Made by a program: the position numbers and the translations under genes | In this document: positions 1 to 4,652 of the stretch, one piece after another | How positions within the stretch are numbered: the first letter of the stretch is position 1 | How the letters are laid out: each line of letters opens with the position of its first letter | Assembly: GCA_017550765.1 (NCBI GenBank) | Contig: JAFZOC010000362.1 | Location: 1-5,444, forward strand | Reading direction: 5' to 3' | Origin: Oscillospiraceae bacterium | GTDB lineage: Bacteria > Bacillota_A > Clostridia > Oscillospirales > Oscillospiraceae | Length of the DNA stretch: 5,444 bases | Notes under the pieces: generated by a model | The model's database searches: none | Told to the model about the DNA's origin: nothing | Seen by the model: the letters and a program-made list of their open reading frames with translations, nothing else

Positions 1-13
1 CAAAATGCTGTTT

Positions 14-44
14 TCGAAAAGCCTTGATCTTCAAGGCTTTTCGA
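14..44. terminator. perfect hairpin, probable bidirectional terminator
   Basis: A perfect inverted repeat: arm 14-27 (TCGAAAAGCCTTGA) pairs with 31-44 around a 3-nt TCT loop. The inner GC-containing stem (GCCTTGA/TCAAGGC) is flanked by AAAA on the left and TTTT on the right, so on either strand the stem would be followed by a short U tract. This is the pattern of a bidirectional intrinsic terminator ending a gene that lies left of the window. The U tract is only four long and is followed by CG, so efficiency may be modest. Confidence 0.55.
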
Positions 45-60
45 GCGGCGGGCTATTGTA

Positions 61-86
61 TTCGAGGCGGGCCTTGCCCCCTCGAG
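61..86. other. GC-rich stem-loop in the tadA upstream region
   Basis: CGAGG (63-67) and GGGC (69-72) pair with GCCC (76-79) and CCTCG (80-84). There is one bulged C at 68 and a 3-nt loop; T62-A85 and a T61-G86 wobble extend the stem. No U tract follows, so it is not a terminator by itself. It could be part of the 3' end of an upstream transcript or of the tadA leader. I recognise no RNA family. Confidence 0.35.
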
Positions 87-99
87 CTCCCCCGCTGCC

Positions 100-134
100 C
101 TGTCATCTGACGCTATAGCGAGGTTTTTTGACAG
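100..134. repeat. nested inverted repeat upstream of tadA
   Basis: CTGTCA (100-105) and its complement TGACAG (129-134) surround the perfect 10-bp palindrome CGCTATAGCG (111-120). The right arm overlaps a consensus -35 hexamer TTGACA (128-133), but no acceptable -10 hexamer lies 16-18 nt downstream, so no promoter is called. It could be a regulator site or a weak RNA hairpin with a large internal loop. Its role is unknown. Confidence 0.3.
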
Positions 135-188
135 TATCAAGGTCTGTCCCAACACAGCCTTTCTTCTGTGAAAGGAGGCAGCTCCCCC

Positions 189-635
189 ATGGAACGTGAC
201 GAACAGATGGCCCTGGCCCTGGCCCTGGCCCGGGAGGCAGCGGCGGCGGGCGAGGTCCCCGTGGGCTGCGTGATCCTGGACAGCGCCGGCCGGGTGATCG
301 GCCGGGGGCGCAACCGGCGGGAGGAGGACGGCGACGCCACCGCCCACGCCGAGATGGAGGCGATCCGGGAGGCCTGCCGCGCTCTGGGCGACTGGAGGCT
401 CTCCGGCTGCAGCCTCGTCGTGACGCTGGAGCCCTGCCCCATGTGCGCCGGGGCGATCATCAACGCCCGGATCCCCACGGTGGTCTACGGTGCCCGGGAG
501 CCGCTGACCGGCTCCTGCGGCAGCGTGATCGACCTGTTCTTCGAGCGCTACGGCCACCAGCCGAAGGTCTACGGCGGCGTGCTGGAGGCGGACTGCGCCG
601 CCCTCCTGCGGGACTTCTTTGCCGCCAGGCGTTAG
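189..635 (+). CDS. tadA: tRNA-specific adenosine deaminase TadA
   Basis: Deaminates adenosine to inosine at wobble position 34 of tRNA-Arg(ACG), which lets one tRNA read several Arg codons; cytoplasmic and usually essential. The 148-aa product carries the complete zinc-dependent deaminase signature. HAE is at residues 53-55, with H53 as zinc ligand and E55 as proton shuttle. PCPMC is at 82-86, with C83 and C86 as zinc ligands. The N-terminal region holds the VPVGCVI strand, and the YG(A)R and DLFF segments after the PCxxC motif are typical of TadA. Length matches the family. The ATG at 189 is preferred over an in-frame GTG at 168 because AAAGGAGG (171-178) sits at the right distance before it and would lie inside the longer reading frame. 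Residues 8-14 (ALALALA) are encoded by a GGCCCT tandem repeat. The gene is monocistronic here, closed by a strong terminator and convergent with the next gene. Confidence 0.96.
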   Translation: MERDEQMALALALAREAAAAGEVPVGCVILDSAGRVIGRGRNRREEDGDATAHAEMEAIREACRALGDWRLSGCSLVVTLEPCPMCAGAIINARIPTVVYGAREPLTGSCGSVIDLFFERYGHQPKVYGGVLEADCAALLRDFFAARR

Positions 636-653
636 CCGGCGAGTTACGCCGGC
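635..653 (+). repeat. GC-rich hairpin overlapping the tadA stop
   Basis: GCCGGCG (635-641) pairs perfectly with CGCCGGC (647-653) around an AGTTA loop. It begins at the last base of the tadA stop codon and abuts the terminator hairpin that follows. No U tract follows it. It may protect the mRNA 3' end or pause polymerase ahead of the terminator. Confidence 0.6.
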
Positions 654-704
654 AAAAAGTGCGCAGGATACGGATCGTCGTCCGCTCCTGCGCACTTTTT
701 TCTT
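654..704. terminator. strong bidirectional Rho-independent terminator
   Basis: AAAAAGTGCGCAGGA (654-668) pairs perfectly with 686-700 over 15 bp. The loop contains a further 4-bp stem (CGGA 671-674 with TCCG 681-684). The right arm runs into TTTTTTCTTCTTT, giving a U tract for tadA transcripts. On the other strand the hairpin ends in TTTTT, so it also serves the leftward gene that stops at 725. Confidence 0.9.
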
Positions 705-724
705 CTTTACATCTTTTCCCGGCT

Positions 725-1759
725 TTACAAAACCATCAGCCCGCCGCATTCGTGCGGCATCTTTGCATCCCGCATCTTTCTGTTCAATGTCCTGACGTTG
801 TGCAGCAGCATCGCGCTGTTGTCTCGAACAGCAGCTTCAGGCAAAAAGACGAGACAGATATCTGTGTTTTTGAGATAGTCCTGTGCTTTCGCGGAAAAGC
901 TGTCCGCCAGCTCACGCATGGTCTCGCGCAGCTGCTCATTCCTCTCGAACAGGCCCTCCCAGTCTCCGTCGATGTGGATGAATGCGTTCAGCAGGAGCTC
1001 TCCGAACAGGGGCTGCCCGGATAATAGGCGTTCGAACATCTGCTCCGGTGTGGGCAGATCTCCCCTCTCATCGAAGATGTCTCCCAGGTCCACGAGCTCA
1101 CGCAGCTTTTTGGACCTCTTGATGACGCGAACGCGACGCAGCACGCTGACGAAGAGGTCGAGCGCCTGGCCGCTTTGGCTGTATGTGATCTGTAATCCCA
1201 TGGCGATCAGGTCCAGGCTCGAGATGATGGCCTCCGCTCTCTTCCGCTCCTCCTCGGTCATTTCGCCACGCAGCGCACCCAGCGCGTGATGTGCCGCGAT
1301 CCGGTCGCAGTACAGTTCCGCGGCGGAGGCCAGGTAGCGGAGCCGAGAGAAGCGGTCCTTACCCTTGTTGCCCAGCTGCGCCGGCTCGATCAGGTCGAGC
1401 GAGCTCCCGCCAAGCTGGTCCAGCGCGGCCAAGAGTGCAAAGAGATCGCTCGCTGTCCTCTTCTGCAAGAGGTCCCACAGCTGCACATGGGCCAGTTCGT
1501 GGACGACTGTAGAATAGAGAAAGAAGCGCTTCATCGTCTCACTGGTGTCTCGCGCGTGCAGCGTTTTCCAGGGGTCTATCCCGATGACGCGCTTCTTTTT
1601 TCCCGGGCGGCTGAGCCGGACCCAACCGTTGTTCACAGAGGGGATCGACAGCATCTTCAGGCGGATATCGCCCTGTTCGTCAACGAGCAGAAGCTTTTTT
1701 TCCTGCTCAAAGACCTGCCGGCAAAAGCCGCGCCAGTCAAAGTGTATACGCTCTGCCAT
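725..1759 (-). CDS. HExxH zinc-metallopeptidase-like protein (M48-like gluzincin signature)
   Basis: Probable cytosolic zinc peptidase of unknown substrate, 344 aa from this start. Visible motif: VVHELAHVQLWD, with HELAH at residues 87-91. It is followed 57 residues later by AAELYCDRIAAHH with E148 and D152. The HExxH...ExxxD arrangement is that of gluzincins, closest to the M48 pattern (E-x-x-A-D), with Cys where M48 has Ala. Unlike M48 membrane proteases it shows no transmembrane segments or signal peptide. The C-terminal ~150 residues are charged and helical with no motif I recognise. The last residues, HECGGLMVL, include a His/Cys pair. Start choice: this ATG lies 4 nt after the stop of the upstream gene. 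An alternative ATG at 1789 adds MGRRKRSSER and overlaps that gene by 26 nt; neither has a good Shine-Dalgarno, which suggests translational coupling. Last gene of the leftward cluster. Existence is confident; peptidase activity is inferred from motifs only. Confidence 0.85.
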   Translation of the reverse strand: MAERIHFDWRGFCRQVFEQEKKLLLVDEQGDIRLKMLSIPSVNNGWVRLSRPGKKKRVIGIDPWKTLHARDTSETMKRFFLYSTVVHELAHVQLWDLLQKRTASDLFALLAALDQLGGSSLDLIEPAQLGNKGKDRFSRLRYLASAAELYCDRIAAHHALGALRGEMTEEERKRAEAIISSLDLIAMGLQITYSQSGQALDLFVSVLRRVRVIKRSKKLRELVDLGDIFDERGDLPTPEQMFERLLSGQPLFGELLLNAFIHIDGDWEGLFERNEQLRETMRELADSFSAKAQDYLKNTDICLVFLPEAAVRDNSAMLLHNVRTLNRKMRDAKMPHECGGLMVL

Positions 1760-1763
1760 CCGC

Positions 1764-2342
1764 TCACTGCTTCGCTTCCTGCGCCCCATGCTCCGAGAGC
1801 GCCATTGCGAGGGCCTCCAGATCCGTCAGTGCAGCATCCCGGTCCGCACCCGTCAGCTTCAGCAGCGCCTCATAGGCCTCCCGCGATCTGACGGAGAAAC
1901 AGGGCGTCCCTGACGACGGCGAGGCGTCCTTCATGATCTTCCCGGCGACCATCTGGGCGCGCCGCTCCACCTGGGAATAGGCCTGGGCGTCGCTCAAATG
2001 CCACTCGCCGGAGCTGTCTCTCGTAAAAGGCCCTTCTTGCGCAGTCGCGCTGACGCCGGTATCCATGCCGAGGGAAGTCTGTCCGATACTCGTTCCGACT
2101 AAGGCACTGCCGATGACGCCCGCGCCCGCTGAGGGCTCCTGCGTCGTGAACTCCCCCCAGTAATATGTAGAGGTATCCCAGATCTCAGCGGCACCCTCGG
2201 TAACGCTATCCTCAGACCCGAAAAGCGCGGTAGGAACATACAAAGTCCCGCCAAGAGAACCGAACGCGACCGCATACATTGTGGTCGTGCCTAGGGGAGT
2301 TTCGGCAAACCTGTTTGTCTCGTCGCTGCTATAGCTGCTCAT
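1764..2342 (-). CDS. unrecognised Gly/Ser/Thr-rich protein, middle gene of cassette
   Basis: A 192-aa protein with no family I recognise. The N-terminal half is rich in Gly, Ser, Thr and Ala with a mildly hydrophobic patch (about residues 21-42, TMYAVAFGSLGGTLYVPTAL) and an aromatic cluster (IWDTSTYYWGEF, 54-65). Residues 73-96 have glycines at 78, 83, 87, 92 and 96, a regular 5-4-5-4 spacing. The C-terminal part (about 118-192) is charged and probably helical, ending LEALAMALSEHGAQEAKQ. There is no signal peptide or clear membrane helix. The start at 2342 is chosen over a longer frame from 2426 because GGAG lies 7 nt upstream and the ATG overlaps the preceding stop (ATGA). It is therefore translated together with the membrane protein before it and the metallopeptidase-like protein after it, so it could be a partner or substrate of the latter. 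That role is inference only. Confidence 0.82.
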   Translation of the reverse strand: MSSYSSDETNRFAETPLGTTTMYAVAFGSLGGTLYVPTALFGSEDSVTEGAAEIWDTSTYYWGEFTTQEPSAGAGVIGSALVGTSIGQTSLGMDTGVSATAQEGPFTRDSSGEWHLSDAQAYSQVERRAQMVAGKIMKDASPSSGTPCFSVRSREAYEALLKLTGADRDAALTDLEALAMALSEHGAQEAKQ

Positions 2343-2917
2343 GTGGTCTCTCCTTCTTCCCTTTTCTGTCCGAGCAGACAGGCCAGGCGGACCAGATCTG
2401 CTTCCTCGCGCTCTTCTATCTCGCAAAAAGTGCCCTGTCGGATATGCTCAAGGAGCTTCTGCGTCAGGGCCAGGCAACTCGATCGCTCCTCCGCTGTCAA
2501 CGCCGCTGTATCGATCGCCCGTGCCTTTTTCTCCACGATGTTGGCCCGGCGCTGCTCCAGGCGTTCCCTGCGCTGCATTACACGGATGTAGTTGTAGCGC
2601 TGCAGCATCACGCAGTAGATATCCTTGACCAGCAGCAGACCCGCGATCGCGTCGAACCATATGAGTCTGCGATAGATCAATAGACGGAGGGCAAAATAGA
2701 TGAAAAGATAGAGGATATTCCGAGCATGTATCGCGCCGTTGTAAAAGAAGTACTTGATCACGCCGTCCAGGCCGGAGATGCCGAGACGGGGCACATGATA
2801 ATTCACGTTACGCCCCTTATCGCGGCGGTGGTTCAGCCGCTCCAGGGCAAAGACCAGGCGACGGAAGACGCGCACGCCCAACGCCTCATAGAGCTTGAGT
2901 TCGATACCATTTTCCAT
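2339..2917 (-). CDS. two-helix membrane protein, remotely CrtO-acyltransferase-like
   Basis: A 192-aa integral membrane protein. Residues 1-60 are soluble and basic (LYEALGVRVFRR, then NVNYHV at 37-42). A motif NGAIHARN (60-68) precedes two hydrophobic helices, about 67-83 and 87-105. KDIYCVMLQRYNYIR (98-112) follows, and then a charged, probably coiled helical tail to the end. The order H-x-x-R-N, two helices, then QRYN-x-x-R resembles glycosyl-4,4'-diaponeurosporenoate acyltransferase (CrtO) of staphylococci, whose second helix ends in a QRYNRPR motif. The match is from memory and remote; no carotenoid genes are nearby, so that substrate is unlikely. The ATG at 2917 has AAGGGTG 6 nt upstream. 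The stop overlaps the next start by 4 nt (ATGA). It begins 45 nt after the export-family gene with no terminator between, so co-transcription is plausible. Codon and base use are more AT-rich than in the flanking genes. Confidence 0.85.
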   Translation of the reverse strand: MENGIELKLYEALGVRVFRRLVFALERLNHRRDKGRNVNYHVPRLGISGLDGVIKYFFYNGAIHARNILYLFIYFALRLLIYRRLIWFDAIAGLLLVKDIYCVMLQRYNYIRVMQRRERLEQRRANIVEKKARAIDTAALTAEERSSCLALTQKLLEHIRQGTFCEIEEREEADLVRLACLLGQKREEGETT

Positions 2918-2962
2918 TTATCTCACCCTTTCGATCGCCTCAGGGCCGCTCCGGCGCCGCGC

Positions 2963-3442
2963 TCAGAACACCCGGATCGCGCCGTAGGTGACCACGGACA
3001 TGATGGCGCCGGCGATGCAGACGCCGATGAAGATCACCGGCGTGGCCTTCTGTACCTTCAGATCCAGCAGCGCCGCCACCAGCGAGCCTGTCCAGGCGCC
3101 GGTCCCGGGCAGGGGGATCGCCACCAGGAGCAGCAGGCCCCAGGTCCCGTACTTCTCGACCTTATCCCCTTTTCCCTCCGCGCGGGACTCCAGCTTTGCG
3201 ATCAGGCCGTTGAGCCAGGGCCAGTGCTTGCGCAGCCAGGCGAAGATCCGCTTGATGTAGATGATGATGAAGGGGATCGGGATCGTGTTCCCCAGGACCG
3301 CCGCGGAGAAGGCCACCCAGAAGGGCAGGCCCAGGGCGATCCCATAGGGCAGGCCGATCCGCAGCTCGCCCACAGGGAGCATGGAGAGGAAAAAGGTCGC
3401 GATGATCTTGCCGGCTGTGGTGCCGGTGAACCATTCGATCAT
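2963..3442 (-). CDS. small multi-drug export family membrane protein (COG2426-like)
   Basis: A 159-aa polytopic membrane protein. It matches the small multi-drug export family (Pfam Sm_multidrug_ex) in length and motifs: GELRIGLPYGIALGL at residues 25-39, with the conserved E-x-R-x-x-x-P-x-G core, and IPLPGTGAWTGS at 109-120. Hydrophobic segments run at about 10-24, 35-70 (probably two helices), 102-124 and 134-157. A charged cytoplasmic-type loop of Lys, Glu and Arg lies at about 71-98. Despite the family name, transport of drugs is poorly established, so the substrate is unknown. The ATG at 3442 follows an excellent Shine-Dalgarno (GGAAAGGAGGGG, reverse of 3449-3460). A consensus extended -10 promoter lies about 100 nt upstream. 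The three leftward genes downstream may be read from the same promoter. Confidence 0.92.
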   Translation of the reverse strand: MIEWFTGTTAGKIIATFFLSMLPVGELRIGLPYGIALGLPFWVAFSAAVLGNTIPIPFIIIYIKRIFAWLRKHWPWLNGLIAKLESRAEGKGDKVEKYGTWGLLLLVAIPLPGTGAWTGSLVAALLDLKVQKATPVIFIGVCIAGAIMSVVTYGAIRVF

Positions 3443-3486
3443 ATCTTGCCCCTCCTTTCCTGTGGACGTATCGCGGCGGATGCTTT

Positions 3487-3526
3487 GCGGGACCGCTCCC
3501 GCTGCGCCGCCGTCGCTGCGCGCAGC
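3487..3526 (-). other. two GC-rich stem-loops in the leader of the export-family gene
   Basis: GCGGGA (3487-3492) pairs with TCCCGC (3497-3502) around CCGC, and the 12-bp palindrome GCTGCGCGCAGC occupies 3515-3526. Both lie in the predicted 5' untranslated region between the leftward promoter and the Shine-Dalgarno. Neither ends in a U tract in the direction of transcription, so attenuation is not supported. An effect on mRNA stability is possible. Confidence 0.35.
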
Positions 3527-3539
3527 CCGTCATTATGAT

Positions 3540-3568
3540 ATTATAGCATGCCCGATCCGTACGCGCAA
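3540..3568 (-). promoter_or_regulatory. sigma-70/A type promoter, leftward, extended -10
   Basis: On the minus strand the -10 is a perfect TATAAT (3545 to 3540) preceded by TGC, an extended -10. TTGCGC (3568 to 3563), a partial -35, stands 17 nt upstream. Transcription would start near 3533, giving a leader of about 90 nt for the gene at 3442 and possibly for the whole leftward cluster. Confidence 0.7.
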
Positions 3569-3587
3569 TGGGAAAGAGCATGAAGAG

Positions 3588-3597
3588 TTCTTAAGAA
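3588..3597. repeat. 10-bp palindrome between divergent promoters
   Basis: TTCTTAAGAA is a perfect palindrome lying between the leftward and rightward -35 regions, where a regulator could affect both. It is short and AT-rich, so chance is a real explanation. Confidence 0.25.
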
Positions 3598-3619
3598 AAT
3601 GTCGGTCCCAGATCGGAGA

Positions 3620-3648
3620 TCGACAAAACCGGGCGGATGTGCTAGGAT
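3620..3648 (+). promoter_or_regulatory. sigma-70/A type promoter for the dehydrogenase gene
   Basis: TCGACA (3620-3625, five of six consensus bases) is separated by 17 nt from TAGGAT (3643-3648). TGC immediately before the -10 makes it an extended -10 promoter. The predicted start lies near 3655, so the leader before the ATG at 3682 is short and carries AGGAGG at 3670-3675. Confidence 0.7.
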
Positions 3649-3681
3649 AGAGGCATCCTTTCGATCTACAGGAGGTATCCC

Positions 3682-4473
3682 ATGGCTAGAGTCGCGATCG
3701 TCACCGGCGGCAGCGGCGGCATTGGGCGCTGCACCGCGGCTGCGCTGAAAAAGGCCGGCTGCACCGTATATGAGTTCTCCCGCAAAGAGAAGCCACAGGA
3801 GGGCATCGTCCATCTCACCGCCGACATGACCGACGAGGCGCAGGTCCGCGCCGCCGTGGCGGAGGTCGTCCAGCGGGAGGGACGCATCGACATCCTGGTG
3901 AACAACGCCGGCTTCGGCATCTCCGGCGCCGCGGAGTTCACCGACAGCAGGGACGCCCACGCCCAGCTGGAGCTGAACCTGTACGGCATGGACAACGCCA
4001 CCAAGGCCGTTCTCCCCACCATGCGTGCCCAGGGCAGCGGCCGCATCGTCTGCATGAGCTCCATCGCCGGCATCCTGCCCATCCCCTTCCAGCTCTGGTA
4101 CTCCGTCAGCAAGGCCGCGATCAACGCCTATGTCCTGGCCCTGCAGAACGAGATCCGCCCCTTCGGCATCACGGTCTGCGCGATCATGCCCGGGGACATC
4201 GCCTCGGGTTTCACCGACGCCCGCAAGAAGACCGCCGCCGGCGACGACGTCTACGCCGGCCGCATCGAGCGCAGCGTCGCCGTCATGGAGAAGGACGAGC
4301 GCGGCGGCATGACGCCGGCCTACGCCGGCGCCTACGTGGCCAAGATCGCGCTCAAAAAACGCAGCAAGCCCCTTGTCGCCCTGGGGACCGCCTACAAAGG
4401 CGCCGCCGTGCTGGCCAAGCTCCTCCCCCGCCGGCTCTCCAACTGGATCGTCGGGCTCATCTACGCGAAGTGA
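3682..4473 (+). CDS. classical short-chain dehydrogenase/reductase (SDR), NADP(H)-type
   Basis: Cytosolic oxidoreductase interconverting an alcohol and a carbonyl compound; substrate not deducible. The 263-aa sequence has the full classical SDR set. The TGGSGGIG Rossmann loop is at residues 8-15. SR at 33-34, after the second strand, has an Arg that usually favours NADP(H). NNAG is at 74-77. The catalytic tetrad is N99 (LNLYG), S127 (MSSIAG), Y140 and K144 (YSVSK), and PG at 170-171 lies before the substrate lid. Length is normal. The C-terminal extension (about 229-263) is basic and hydrophobic (VLAKLLPRRLSNWIVGLIY) and may form the substrate pocket or touch a membrane, as in SDRs acting on lipids or steroids. 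ATG 3682 has AGGAGG 6 nt upstream. It has its own promoter, divergent from the export-family gene, and is followed by a 179-nt gap, so it is probably transcribed alone. Confidence 0.95.
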   Translation: MARVAIVTGGSGGIGRCTAAALKKAGCTVYEFSRKEKPQEGIVHLTADMTDEAQVRAAVAEVVQREGRIDILVNNAGFGISGAAEFTDSRDAHAQLELNLYGMDNATKAVLPTMRAQGSGRIVCMSSIAGILPIPFQLWYSVSKAAINAYVLALQNEIRPFGITVCAIMPGDIASGFTDARKKTAAGDDVYAGRIERSVAVMEKDERGGMTPAYAGAYVAKIALKKRSKPLVALGTAYKGAAVLAKLLPRRLSNWIVGLIYAK

Positions 4474-4505
4474 GGCTCCTGCAAGGACCTCTCCCATCTC
4501 CGTGC

Positions 4506-4529
4506 GGGCCGCCGTTCCCGCGGCCTGCC
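4506..4529. other. GC-rich imperfect stem-loop after the dehydrogenase gene
   Basis: In the gap after the dehydrogenase stop, the GGGCCGC and GCGGCC(T) segments can fold around a CGTTCCC loop. No U tract follows, and the only T run (4588-4592) is not preceded by a clean stem. A canonical terminator for the dehydrogenase is therefore not visible, and read-through into the next gene is possible. Confidence 0.3.
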
Positions 4530-4594
4530 CGTGCTTCCGCGTGCGCCCATGACCGCAGCGTCGCAGGGCTGCACGGCCGTCGCATCGTTTTTCC

Positions 4595-4623
4595 TTGAAG
4601 CATGCAGGCTCCTGTGTTAAGAT
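4595..4623 (+). promoter_or_regulatory. probable promoter of the EEP-family gene
   Basis: TTGAAG (4595-4600) and TAAGAT (4618-4623) are 17 nt apart, with TGT directly before the -10 as an extended -10 element. Each hexamer matches consensus at four of six positions. The start would fall about 23 nt before the ATG at 4653, and GGAGG (4641-4645) lies between. Confidence 0.55.
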
Positions 4624-4652
4624 ATCTCTATCAATGAAACGGAGGGACTGAC

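Noticed and set aside
128..156. Promoter for tadA from TTGACA at 128-133
   Set aside because: The -35 is perfect, but the bases 16-18 nt downstream (AACACA region) do not resemble a -10 hexamer.
1..188. tRNA or SRP RNA gene next to tadA, as seen in other Firmicutes
   Set aside because: I could not find a tRNA cloverleaf, a GGTTCGAATCC-type T-loop or an SRP Alu/S-domain core in this stretch; only simple hairpins are visible.
209..231. GGCCCT tandem repeat at the start of tadA as a phase-variation tract
   Set aside because: The unit is 6 nt, so slippage would not shift the frame, and only about four copies are present. It simply encodes alternating Ala-Leu.
443..1024. Plus-strand frame running through the tadA end and terminator
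   Set aside because: It crosses the strong terminator hairpin, overlaps tadA out of frame and has Arg/Pro-rich shadow composition.
1286..1913. Several plus-strand frames opposite the metallopeptidase-like gene
   Set aside because: They are mutually overlapping, rich in Arg/Pro/Ser and lack ribosome binding sites; the minus-strand gene has HExxH and coupled neighbours.
2726..3538. Open frame of 270 codons on the plus strand
   Set aside because: It lies antisense to the well-supported export-family gene and the membrane-protein gene. Its translation is Asp/Gly/Arg/His-rich and motif-free, as expected from the reverse of GC-rich coding DNA.
3541..4497. Open frame of 318 codons on the minus strand
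   Set aside because: It is the complement of the dehydrogenase gene, which has all SDR catalytic motifs. The translation is low-complexity Gly/Val/Asp/Ala.
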